A DNA stretch of 9,458 nucleotides from DHVE2 group archaeon (GCA_015520975.1 WAOZ01000170.1:1-9458), one strand, 5' to 3'. Shown: positions 1 to 6,840, counted from the first letter of the stretch. The notes: generated by a model not told the origin, from the sequence alone. Numbers and translations: made by a program.

Positions 1-554
1 ATTTTGAACCGCTACCCGAAGTGATAACCGGAAAGGTGCTGATCAAGGTTGGAGATAACATAACCACGGATCACATACTCCCCGGCGGTGCAAAGATACT
101 TCCGCTGAGAAGCAACATTCCGGAGATAAGTAAATACACATTCAGCGTTATAGACCCGGAATTTTATTCGCGTGCGAAGGCTGAGGGCGGAGGAATCATA
201 GTTGGAGGAGAGAACTACGGACAGGGTTCAAGCCGAGAACACGCGGCAATCGCGCCACGATATCTTGGAATTCGCGCGGTTCTTGTTAAATCGTTTGCGA
301 GGATACATCGTGCCAATCTCATAAACTTTGGAATCCTTCCATTACTGTTTGACAATCCTGATGATTACGAGAAAATAGAGCAGGGCGATGTGCTGAGCAT
401 AGCCACGAAAGATGTGGATTCTGGAAAACTTGTGGTTAAAAACGAAACGAAGAACTGCACCATAAATGTGCATCATGACCTGAGCGAGCGCGAACTTTCT
501 ATGGTTAAAGCGGGTGGGAAGCTGACCTATATAAAAGAAAAGAACAAGAGGTGA
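1..554 (+). CDS. acn: Aconitate hydratase, C-terminal part (5' end outside window)
   Basis: Aconitase interconverts citrate and isocitrate through cis-aconitate using a [4Fe-4S] cluster; some members also act on methylcitrate intermediates. The reading frame is open from base 3, so this is the 3' end of a longer gene; about 183 residues are visible. They form the C-terminal swivel domain: a TTDHILPGG motif near the start, then GGENYGQGSSREHA, whose GSSREH holds the catalytic serine and a substrate-binding arginine of the family, then KSFARIHRANLINFGILPL. This wording fits the roughly 640-residue bacterial/archaeal aconitases rather than the small isopropylmalate isomerase subunit. The cluster cysteines lie upstream and cannot be checked. 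A GTG at base 21 is in frame but is not the start, because homology continues before it. The stop codon lies inside the ribosome binding site of the next gene, so the two are probably co-transcribed. Confidence 0.93.
   Translation, partial: FEPLPEVITGKVLIKVGDNITTDHILPGGAKILPLRSNIPEISKYTFSVIDPEFYSRAKAEGGGIIVGGENYGQGSSREHAAIAPRYLGIRAVLVKSFARIHRANLINFGILPLLFDNPDDYEKIEQGDVLSIATKDVDSGKLVVKNETKNCTINVHHDLSERELSMVKAGGKLTYIKEKNKR
548..554 (+). promoter_or_regulatory. Shine-Dalgarno site of the lyase gene, overlapping the acn stop
   Basis: GAGGTGA ends with the TGA stop of the aconitase gene and lies 7 bases before ATG 562. It fixes the lyase start and suggests translational coupling. A nearer ATG at 555 is in another frame. 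Confidence 0.7.
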
Positions 555-561
555 ATGAAAA

Positions 562-1539
562 ATGCCCATAGAAAATTTTATAAAAAGAGCGAAAACATTT
601 AGAAGCTATTTCGAGAGAGACGGGCTGACTCTGAGACCGTGCGCATACGATGCACTCTCTGCGATACTCATCGAGCAGGCGGGATTTGAAGTTGTGGGAA
701 CTACGGGCTACGGCATCGCAGCGTCGCTCATAGGACAACCGGATATAGGCCTTGTTGGCTACGGCGAGATGATAAATCGTGTCAGAACGATAATAAACGC
801 TACTTCGCTGCCCGTGGATGTTGATGCGGATACCGGTTATGGCAACGCGCTGAATGTTTACTGGACAGTGAAAAACTTTGCACGCATAGGCGCTGCAGGG
901 ATAAGAATAGAGGATCAGGTCTGGCCCAAGAGATGCGGCCATATGGCTGGTAAGCAGATAATCTCCACCGAGGAAATGGTGCAGAATATAAAAGCAGCCG
1001 TTAAAGCGAGAGATGAGGAAAACCCCTATATGATTGTGGGTGCACGCACAGATGCCAGAAGCGTTGCAGGATTTGAGGCTGTGATAAAAAGAGGAAAGGC
1101 TTATGCGGAAGCGGGCGCGGACTATCTCTATGTGGAAGCGCCGCAATCCATAGACGAGGTTCGTACGCTTGTAAAAGAGATTCCGATTCCCATAGCGTTC
1201 AACATAATCCCGGGCGGAAGAACTCCACCTTTTACTCTTGAAGACCTTGAGGAGGTCGGAGTCAAATATTTGTCAGTGCCAATGGTGTGCCTTTATCCGG
1301 CGGCAAAAGCCATGCGCGAGGCCCTACAGTATCTCAAGAAAGGAGACCTTGAAGGTATGGTTAAATCCGGGGTATCTTGGCGCGAATTCAACGAAATAGT
1401 GGGTATGAGTTTCTGGAGAGAGATGGAGCTGTCTCTGCTGCCCGAGGATGAACTTATAAATAGATACGGAACCAAGGATATTCGTGAAATAATGGATAGA
1501 GAGAAGAGAGAGACAGAAGCAAAATGGAAAAAGAAGTGA
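562..1539 (+). CDS. Isocitrate lyase/PEP mutase-superfamily C-C lyase (methylisocitrate lyase or dimethylmalate lyase-like)
   Basis: A 325-residue alpha/beta-barrel lyase of the isocitrate lyase/PEP mutase superfamily. Visible motifs: VDADTGYG at 87-94 (Mg-binding aspartates D88 and D90), EDQ at 117-119, KRCGH at 123-127 with the lyase catalytic Cys125, ARTDA at 161-165, and E192. The KRCGH loop argues for C-C bond cleavage of a 2-hydroxy-dicarboxylate or tricarboxylate rather than phosphonate chemistry. The length matches PrpB-type methylisocitrate lyases and 2,3-dimethylmalate lyases (about 290-300 residues, here with a charged C-terminal tail), not classical isocitrate lyase (over 420). 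Wording around residues 87-135 recalls dimethylmalate lyase. Sitting between aconitase and isocitrate dehydrogenase, it most plausibly acts on isocitrate or methylisocitrate, yielding succinate plus glyoxylate or pyruvate; this is inference. Oddity: family members I recall read NxxEGGxTP, but here it is NIIPGGRTP (214-222), with Pro217 in place of Glu. Confidence 0.85.
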   Translation: MPIENFIKRAKTFRSYFERDGLTLRPCAYDALSAILIEQAGFEVVGTTGYGIAASLIGQPDIGLVGYGEMINRVRTIINATSLPVDVDADTGYGNALNVYWTVKNFARIGAAGIRIEDQVWPKRCGHMAGKQIISTEEMVQNIKAAVKARDEENPYMIVGARTDARSVAGFEAVIKRGKAYAEAGADYLYVEAPQSIDEVRTLVKEIPIPIAFNIIPGGRTPPFTLEDLEEVGVKYLSVPMVCLYPAAKAMREALQYLKKGDLEGMVKSGVSWREFNEIVGMSFWREMELSLLPEDELINRYGTKDIREIMDREKRETEAKWKKK

Positions 1540-1540
1540 A

Positions 1541-1547
1541 GAGGTGA
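1541..1547 (+). promoter_or_regulatory. Shine-Dalgarno site that sets the icd start
   Basis: GAGGTGA lies 5 bases before ATG 1553. The in-frame GTG at 1544 is part of this site, so ATG 1553 is the likelier start. It begins one base after the lyase stop. Confidence 0.75.
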
Positions 1548-1552
1548 AGCGA

Positions 1553-2764
1553 ATGGATAGAGAGAAATACAAGGATTATGTGGAAAAAGCGAAGGAGCAT
1601 TTTGAAAAGTTGCTGTGGGAACAGCTGGAAAGAGTCGAGAAGATACAAAAAGAGGGAGACTGGATTGATTATTCAAAGGTGCATCCAATTATAATAGGCG
1701 TGGCTGGCGGCGATGGAATCGGACCCTACATAACCGAGCAGGCACAGCGTGTTCTGGAATTCCTGCTGAAGGATGAAATCGAAAACGGAAAGGTTGAATT
1801 CCGCAAAATAGAGGGGTTGACCATAGAGAACCGCGTTAAGCACATGCAGGCTGTGCCTGATGAAGTTCTGGAAGAGATCAAAAAATGTCATGTGCTGCTT
1901 AAAGGTCCCACAACCACACCCAAAAAAGGAGATCCCTGGCCCAATATAGAGAGCGCAAATGTCGCGATAAGACGCGCACTTGATCTTTTTGCGAATGTGA
2001 GACCTGTGCGTGTTCCAGAACTCGGTATTGACTGGGTTTTCTTCAGAGAAAACACCGAAGGTGCGTACATGCTTGGTTCAAGAGGTATCAAAATCAACGA
2101 TGAACTGGCCTTGGATTTCAAAATAATCACAGCACCCGGCGCTGAGAGAATAATACGGCTTGCATTTGAGTATGCCAGAAAGAGCGGTCGCAAAAAAGTG
2201 ACTGTGGTGACAAAGGCCAATGTCGTGAAAAAAACTGACGGGCTGTTTCTGGATATAGCCGAGCGTGTTGCGAAAGATTACCCTGAGATAGAGTGGGATG
2301 ACTGGTTCATAGATATTATGAGTGCAAAGCTAATTGACCCCGCCAGAAGATCACAGTTTGATGTCATAGTGCTTCCGAATCTCTATGGTGATATTCTCAC
2401 CGACGAGGCCGCGCAAATACAGGGTGGCGTTGGAACCGCAGGAAGCGCCAACATTGGAAAGAGATATGCCATGTTCGAAGCCATACACGGCACGGCGCTG
2501 CGCATGGTCAAGGAGGGCAGGGAGAAATATGCAAATCCAATAAGTATGATAAAAGCGGGTGCCATGATGCTGGAGCATCTTGGATTCGCCGATAAGGCAA
2601 GGAAACTGAATATGGCCATAGACATCTGCAATATCTATGAAAGAAAAGTGGTGCTTACGGGTAGATCTGACGGTGCTACGGGTGAAGAGCTGGCAAACTA
2701 TGTGATGCGAACACTTAAAGATCCGAATCTGGAAGAGAAATGGAAAAAATACGCGTCTCATTGA
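1553..2764 (+). CDS. icd: Isocitrate dehydrogenase (isocitrate/isopropylmalate dehydrogenase family)
   Basis: Oxidatively decarboxylates isocitrate to 2-oxoglutarate with NAD(P)+ and a divalent metal, in the cytoplasm; 403 residues from ATG 1553. The substrate signature is that of isocitrate rather than isopropylmalate dehydrogenase: S134, N136 and R140 in ESANVAIRR, R150 in NVRPVR, R165 in FREN, Y172, then K221/N223 and metal-binding D254, D280 and D284. The cofactor loop is HGTALRMV (from H312), where E. coli NADP-IDH has HGTAPKYA: K344 is replaced by Arg and Y345 by Met, so NAD versus NADP preference is unclear, the basic residue leaning to NADP. A charged, probably helical N-terminus of about 40 residues precedes the first strand. 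It is the last gene of the acn-lyase-icd operon, 13 bases after the lyase stop and just before a T-run. Confidence 0.9.
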   Translation: MDREKYKDYVEKAKEHFEKLLWEQLERVEKIQKEGDWIDYSKVHPIIIGVAGGDGIGPYITEQAQRVLEFLLKDEIENGKVEFRKIEGLTIENRVKHMQAVPDEVLEEIKKCHVLLKGPTTTPKKGDPWPNIESANVAIRRALDLFANVRPVRVPELGIDWVFFRENTEGAYMLGSRGIKINDELALDFKIITAPGAERIIRLAFEYARKSGRKKVTVVTKANVVKKTDGLFLDIAERVAKDYPEIEWDDWFIDIMSAKLIDPARRSQFDVIVLPNLYGDILTDEAAQIQGGVGTAGSANIGKRYAMFEAIHGTALRMVKEGREKYANPISMIKAGAMMLEHLGFADKARKLNMAIDICNIYERKVVLTGRSDGATGEELANYVMRTLKDPNLEEKWKKYASH

Positions 2765-2768
2765 TCCA

Positions 2769-2780
2769 TTTTTCTTTTTT
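2769..2780 (+). terminator. T-run terminator after icd
   Basis: Five T, one C, six T, starting 5 bases after the icd stop and without a hairpin: the usual archaeal intrinsic termination signal. It separates the carbon operon from alaX. Confidence 0.6.
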
Positions 2781-2785
2781 CGTAT

Positions 2786-2801
2786 CCAAATAATTTTTTA
2801 A
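2786..2801 (+). promoter_or_regulatory. BRE/TATA promoter of alaX, predicting a leaderless mRNA
   Basis: CCAAA (possible BRE) followed by TAATTTTTTAA at 2791-2801, centred about 27 bases before ATG 2824. That spacing places the transcription start on or beside the ATG. No GGTGA-type site precedes the ATG, which fits leaderless translation. Confidence 0.6.
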
Positions 2802-2823
2802 GGTTCGTCGTATTTTCCCCACC

Positions 2824-3999
2824 ATGCTTTATTACAAAGATCCTTATCTCAAAAAGGCGAGTTTTAAAATAATTAAGAAAGAAGGGAAAAAGATACTGCT
2901 TGAGGACACGATCCTTTATCCCGGTGGCGGAGGTCAGCCCCCAGATGTGGGATATGCATTGTATGATGGAAAGAGCGCAAAAATAGAGCATATTGGAGAT
3001 GGCTGGCACATGTTATCGGAGGACATTCCATGTGAAAAGGAAGTGCCCATTGAAATTGATTGGGATAGGAGATACTATCTGATGAAATCACACACAGCAG
3101 AACACATTTTTTTCCGCTCGCTTCAGACACGGTGTGATGTTAATTTGAAGAAAATTAGTTTAGATGAGGACGAATCGGCTATAATATTTGAAGGTGATGT
3201 CGGAATAGAGGATATTCTCGAGGCAGAAAAACACACGCTGAATATAATAGAAGATGGACGCGAGGTTAAAACTTACTGGCTCAGTTTGAACGATGCCGAG
3301 AAAATAAAGGACCTGAGAATTGCCAGAGATAGAATAAAGGATAGCCAAATACGAATTGTTGAGGTGGTCGGTTATGACCGCTCAGCCTGCAAGGGTTTGC
3401 ATGTGAGAAACACATCTGAGATCGGAGATTTTGTTGTAACGAGAGTTAGACTTGGCACGAAAAAAGAAGTCAGATTTCTGGTGAGTGAAAAGGCAAAACA
3501 ATGGCGCAGAACCCTTAACGAAATTACCCGAAAAATAATATGGGAGCGAAATTTGGGCACTGATAAACTTCAATCGTATATTAGAAATATTGAAACGGAA
3601 AGAGATGCGATGAGGGACGCTCTAATAGAGGAATTGAAGCACACATCTTTCACTGAAGAAAGGTGCGGTGATATTGATTTAGTGCATCGTGTGTTTGTGT
3701 ACGGCGAGCACAAAATTCTTCAGCATCGCGTAATGGATATTGTGAATACCAAAAAAGCGATTGTCATATACGGAATGAAAAATAACAATGTTGTATGTAT
3801 GGCGTTTTCTGATGGACTGAACTGGGTGCGAGATCTTTTTATGGAGTCAATTAAAAAATCGGGTGGAAAAGGAGGAGGCCGAGGCAATTTTGTAAGCGGG
3901 CATGTTGAAAATGCAGAGAAGTTCGTAATGGAGTTGAAAAAGATTATATGCGATATGGCAATACACTTGCACGGTGATGAAAATGGAAAAACTGACTGA
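2824..3999 (+). CDS. alaX: AlaX-L type alanyl-tRNA editing protein (tRNA-Ala deacylase)
   Basis: A free-standing relative of the editing half of alanyl-tRNA synthetase, which hydrolyses Ser (and Gly) wrongly attached to tRNA-Ala. Of 391 residues, the N-terminal part carries the glycine-rich loop GGGGQP (34-39); the editing domain has zinc ligands in HTAEH (H90, H94) and CKGLH (C189, H193); residues about 220-275 are charged and probably coiled coil; the end is a DHHA1-like/C-Ala domain with GGKGGGRGN (347-355). The order equals AlaRS without its aminoacylation domain, the long (AlaX-L) architecture. All four metal ligands are present, so it should be active. It has its own promoter, and its last 17 bases overlap the peptidase gene, so the pair is probably an operon. 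An AlaRS fragment is unlikely, since no synthetase sequence lies upstream and a T-run and promoter intervene. Confidence 0.9.
   Translation: MLYYKDPYLKKASFKIIKKEGKKILLEDTILYPGGGGQPPDVGYALYDGKSAKIEHIGDGWHMLSEDIPCEKEVPIEIDWDRRYYLMKSHTAEHIFFRSLQTRCDVNLKKISLDEDESAIIFEGDVGIEDILEAEKHTLNIIEDGREVKTYWLSLNDAEKIKDLRIARDRIKDSQIRIVEVVGYDRSACKGLHVRNTSEIGDFVVTRVRLGTKKEVRFLVSEKAKQWRRTLNEITRKIIWERNLGTDKLQSYIRNIETERDAMRDALIEELKHTSFTEERCGDIDLVHRVFVYGEHKILQHRVMDIVNTKKAIVIYGMKNNNVVCMAFSDGLNWVRDLFMESIKKSGGKGGGRGNFVSGHVENAEKFVMELKKIICDMAIHLHGDENGKTD
3973..3977 (+). promoter_or_regulatory. Shine-Dalgarno site inside alaX that sets the peptidase start
   Basis: GGTGA, 5 bases before ATG 3983. In-frame GTG 3974 and ATG 3977 fall in or at the edge of this site, so ATG 3983 is preferred. 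Confidence 0.65.
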
Positions 4000-4996
4000 A
4001 TTGATTAAAGAACTGGTTATGGTGCCCGGTGTCAGCGGGTTTGAGGAACCTATGAGAAACTATCTTCTTGAGAAACTTAAAGATTTTAATCCAAAAATCG
4101 ACGATGTGGGAAATGTTTATGTTACCATGGGAAGCGGCGATAAGCATATAGCGATTCTGGCACATATGGATGAGATTGGACTTGTGACCACTCATATAGA
4201 GAAGGATGGTTATATCCGTTTTTCGCCAATAGGCGGTGTGGATAACAAAATGCTTTACGGTCGCGTGGTTGAAATATTCACGCATGATAGCGTGATATAC
4301 GGCGTTATAGGCTTAATACCCCCGCATCTGAGCACGCAGGCAGATAAGAATGCCACTCCAACTTGGAAAGAGCTTGCAATAGATGTTGGTGCAAAGAACG
4401 ATGAGGATGCGAAGAGGATGGGTATCAAACCCCTCTTACCTGTCAGATGGAAAAAAGATTTCGTGGTTATGGGTAAATACATTGTTACCAGAGGACTGGA
4501 TGACAGGGTTGGATGCGCGGTGTTGATGTCACTTATTGAAAGACTCAGGGACGTTGCGCTTGATAAAAAAATAACTTTCATCTTCACGGTTCAGGAAGAG
4601 ACCGGGCTCAGAGGCGCGTTTGCAGCATCTCACAGAAATCGCTACGATGAAGTATATGTGGTGGATACAATGACCACGGGAATGATGCCCGGAGTGGCGT
4701 TTCACCTTAGCCCTGTGAAAATCGGAGAGGGTCCGGTAATAAGGTTTGTGGATAGAAGAGGCGTAGCTTCTCAGTACCTGAGAGATAAAATTAAAGAGAT
4801 TGCGGCGAAGAATGGCATACCCGTTCAGGAGGGCATAACTGGCGGCTCCACGGACGCAGCGGCGGTGTTCAATATGGGAATAAAAGCGCTGCCCATCTGC
4901 ATACCAGTCAAATATACGCACAGCCCAGTAGAGATGTGCCATATTGCGGATATAAAAAATGCTGTGGATTTGCTGGAAAAAATAGTGAAAAATTAA
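3983..4996 (+). CDS. M42-family metallo-aminopeptidase (TET/deblocking aminopeptidase type)
   Basis: Cytoplasmic di-metal aminopeptidase that trims short peptides from the N-terminus; family members usually form 12-subunit tetrahedral shells. At 337 residues (start ATG 3983) it is close to the usual length of about 350. The active-site set is complete: H61 and D63 in AHMDEIG, D173/D174 in GLDDRVG, the general base E205 and ligand E206 in VQEETGLRG, D228 in VVDTM, and H313 in YTHSPVE. GITGGSTDAAA near residues 284-294 is also typical. The N-terminal VPGVSGFEE is the family opening. Some homologues are labelled endoglucanase or glutamyl aminopeptidase; peptide preference cannot be read from sequence. 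It overlaps alaX by 17 bases and is probably translated from the same mRNA. Its stop shares TTAA with the convergent aminotransferase stop. Confidence 0.92.
   Translation: MEKLTELIKELVMVPGVSGFEEPMRNYLLEKLKDFNPKIDDVGNVYVTMGSGDKHIAILAHMDEIGLVTTHIEKDGYIRFSPIGGVDNKMLYGRVVEIFTHDSVIYGVIGLIPPHLSTQADKNATPTWKELAIDVGAKNDEDAKRMGIKPLLPVRWKKDFVVMGKYIVTRGLDDRVGCAVLMSLIERLRDVALDKKITFIFTVQEETGLRGAFAASHRNRYDEVYVVDTMTTGMMPGVAFHLSPVKIGEGPVIRFVDRRGVASQYLRDKIKEIAAKNGIPVQEGITGGSTDAAAVFNMGIKALPICIPVKYTHSPVEMCHIADIKNAVDLLEKIVKN
4977..4992 (-). terminator. T-runs ending the aminotransferase transcript, inside the peptidase gene
   Basis: Read on the minus strand, T5 (4992-4988) follows the aminotransferase stop directly and T6 (4982-4977) comes soon after. 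On the plus strand these are Lys codons of the peptidase C-terminus, so the terminator and coding sequence share bases. Confidence 0.5.
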
Positions 4997-6195
4997 AGCT
5001 CTGCACGGATAACATCCGCAAGTCTTTTCACACCCTCTTTTATCTGCTCGTTTGTCGGATAGGTGAAGTTCAAACGCATTGTGTTCTTGTGGTCTCTCTT
5101 TGGATAGAATGCCGAGCCGATTACATACGCGACCTTCTTCTCAATTGCTTTGGGGAACATTTTCTCAGCATCCACCTTGTCTGGAAGCGTTACCCAGAGA
5201 AACATGCCTCCATCCGGTCTGGTCCAGTGAACGCTTTCTGGAAAATGCTCATCCAGTGAATCAAGCATGATGTCTCTTTTCTCCTTGTAGAGCTCTATTA
5301 TTGTGGGGATGTGCTTATCAAGATATCCCTTTCTGACGAATTCTCTAGCGATATACTGTCCGAAGGTGTTGGTGCACAGGTCAATTCCCTGTTTGGCAAG
5401 AACGCATTTCCTTATTATTTCTTCGGGAGCGATCATATATGCGAGCCTGAACCCGGGAGCCATAATCTTGGAAAATGTGCCGAGATAAACGACTCTGTCT
5501 TCGGTATCCAAAGCTTTCAGATGGGGCAGTGCTTCACCTGAAAACCTCAACTCTCCGTATGGATCATCTTCAACCACGAGGAGGTCATACTCAGATGCGA
5601 TCTCCATAAGATGTTTTCTTCTTTCAAGGCTCATAGTGACTCCCGCAGGGTTCTGGAAGGTGGGTATGGTGTAAATCATCTTCGGCTTCACACCTTCCGC
5701 CTTCAATTTCTTGAGCTTTTCTTCAAGAAGTGTAGTATCCATCCCGTAATCGTCCATTTCTATTTCCACATATGATGGTTTGTAGGACTGGAACGCTGTG
5801 AGAATGCCTATGTATGTGGGCGCTTCTATAATCACAACATCTCCCGGATTGATGAATATTTTTGCGAGGAGATACAGACCCTGCTGTGAGCCGCTTAAAA
5901 TCAGCACATTCTCTCTGGACACATTTTTGAAGCCATAAACATTTACTGCTCTTTCTGCGAGGGCATCTCTAAACGAGTTCACTCCCTCGGTGGAGCCGTA
6001 CTGGAGCATTTTTGCACCTTCGTTCTCAAGCAGGTCATTGACGATTTCGCCAATGATATTCACAGGAAATGATTTTGGATTGGGCAAACCACCCGCAAAC
6101 GAAATTATATCTGGCTGCTGCGTGAGTTTCAGGAGTTCTCTGATTTCTGACGCTTTGAGGGCTTTTGCGATTTCGGAAAATTCATTTTCCCACAA
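4993..6195 (-). CDS. Class I/II PLP aminotransferase (2-aminoadipate/aromatic aminotransferase-like)
   Basis: Fold-type I PLP enzyme of 400 residues that moves an amino group between an amino acid and a 2-oxo acid, commonly 2-oxoglutarate. It resembles the LysN/kynurenine aminotransferase II/archaeal multi-substrate aromatic aminotransferase group. Residues seen: substrate-loop SFAGGLPNP (32-40), Y128, N182 in QNPAG, D211 and Y213 in VEDDPYGE (pairing with the PLP ring), PLP lysine K243 in FSKIMAPGFR with phosphate-binding R250, and carboxylate-binding R374 in MRLNF. No N-terminal helix-turn-helix, so it is not a MocR regulator. The start is TTG at 6195: an in-frame TAG lies directly upstream, GGTGA sits 5 bases before it, and homology begins within the first residues. 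It may share the 2-oxoglutarate/glutamate pool fed by the upstream isocitrate dehydrogenase. Exact substrate is unknown. Confidence 0.9.
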   Translation of the reverse strand: MWENEFSEIAKALKASEIRELLKLTQQPDIISFAGGLPNPKSFPVNIIGEIVNDLLENEGAKMLQYGSTEGVNSFRDALAERAVNVYGFKNVSRENVLILSGSQQGLYLLAKIFINPGDVVIIEAPTYIGILTAFQSYKPSYVEIEMDDYGMDTTLLEEKLKKLKAEGVKPKMIYTIPTFQNPAGVTMSLERRKHLMEIASEYDLLVVEDDPYGELRFSGEALPHLKALDTEDRVVYLGTFSKIMAPGFRLAYMIAPEEIIRKCVLAKQGIDLCTNTFGQYIAREFVRKGYLDKHIPTIIELYKEKRDIMLDSLDEHFPESVHWTRPDGGMFLWVTLPDKVDAEKMFPKAIEKKVAYVIGSAFYPKRDHKNTMRLNFTYPTNEQIKEGVKRLADVIRAEL

Positions 6196-6200
6196 CTATA

Positions 6201-6205
6201 TCACC
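6201..6205 (-). promoter_or_regulatory. Shine-Dalgarno site supporting the TTG start
   Basis: On the minus strand GGTGA lies 5 bases before TTG 6195, matching the spacing at icd and the peptidase. It is the main evidence for the unusual start codon. Confidence 0.65.
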
Positions 6206-6227
6206 GCGTACGGAATTGCACTGCGGA

Positions 6228-6237
6228 ATATTAAATT
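6228..6237 (-). promoter_or_regulatory. TATA box for the aminotransferase gene
   Basis: Minus-strand ATTTAATATT, centred near 6232. A start about 27 bases on (near 6205) would give a very short leader beginning at the ribosome binding site. No clear T-run ends the gene upstream, so read-through is also possible. Confidence 0.45.
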
Positions 6238-6245
6238 TGCCTTTT

Positions 6246-6815
6246 TCAATCGATCTCGATAACATAAAGACAGTGCTCGTAGCCGTCCGCTATGCACTCC
6301 GGATGTTTGTATCGCATGTTTCTGTTGCTCATTTTTATGAAATGAGAAAGTGCACCCTGTCTGAGCCAGCAGAACCTAACATCTCTTCCTCCCTTATCTC
6401 TAGCCACGATTTTAACATCTATTTTCCCAGGTGCCTCCTTTAGCTTGGTATCAAAACATCCATGAAAAAAGTTCTGGGAGATTGCAAAAGCGAATTTTTT
6501 GATCATTTCCTCAATGTCGCCTCTGAACGAGGCATAATCAACGAAAATCTTTCCTTCTGATGAGCTCTTGATCACATAGGAGCCTGCCTGCTTAAAAGTT
6601 CTCTCTTTATCCCCTGTGCTCTTTCTTTCTATGGCATTGATTACCTCTTTCAGCCAGTCTATGGGATAATACGCGTAAGGGCGCAGTTTGCCTTTAACAG
6701 GTATGCTTATTTCATTCAAAAACTCGTTTCCCCATTTCATTTTACCGAATGAAATCAGACCATTTAGTATGCTGCCTCTAACTTCACATACATCTTTATG
6801 ATGAATTTGATTCAT
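6246..6815 (-). CDS. Small protein resembling V4R/heme-NO-binding-type ligand-sensing domains
   Basis: I do not recognise a named gene. The 189-residue soluble protein has an outline recalling V4R/HNOB-like and TIGR02265-type domains of bacteria: an early VRGSILNGL (12-20), a mid-protein YPIDWLKEVINAIE (50-63), a later helix-rich stretch, and a C-terminal C-x3-G-x2-HC-x-Y block (C174, G178, H181, C182, Y184) like the C...G..YC.F ending of V4R domains. Such domains bind small hydrophobic molecules, metals or heme; whether this one does is inference. There is no membrane segment, signal peptide or DNA-binding part. The frame stays open to 6944, but ATG 6815 is preferred: a TATA box lies about 30 bases before it, and the extension would overlap the start region of the divergent gene and adds unconserved-looking sequence. 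It lies 50 bases upstream of the aminotransferase on the same strand. Confidence 0.6.
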   Translation of the reverse strand: MNQIHHKDVCEVRGSILNGLISFGKMKWGNEFLNEISIPVKGKLRPYAYYPIDWLKEVINAIERKSTGDKERTFKQAGSYVIKSSSEGKIFVDYASFRGDIEEMIKKFAFAISQNFFHGCFDTKLKEAPGKIDVKIVARDKGGRDVRFCWLRQGALSHFIKMSNRNMRYKHPECIADGYEHCLYVIEID

Positions 6816-6840
6816 AATACTGTCGTCCAATCCCCTATAC

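Noticed and set aside
21..23. GTG as a start codon for a 177-residue aconitase-domain protein
   Set aside because: The frame is open to the window edge and family-like sequence continues before it; this is the end of a longer aconitase.
505..1146. Minus-strand open frame of 213 codons opposite the lyase
   Set aside because: Cys/Ser/His-rich low-quality protein with no family resemblance, antisense to a well-supported enzyme gene.
2351..2761. Minus-strand open frame opposite the end of icd
   Set aside because: Antisense shadow of conserved IDH codons; no recognisable domain or ribosome binding site.
4936..5259. Plus-strand open frame across the convergent junction
   Set aside because: Overlaps both the peptidase end and the aminotransferase end, is Cys-rich, and resembles nothing known.
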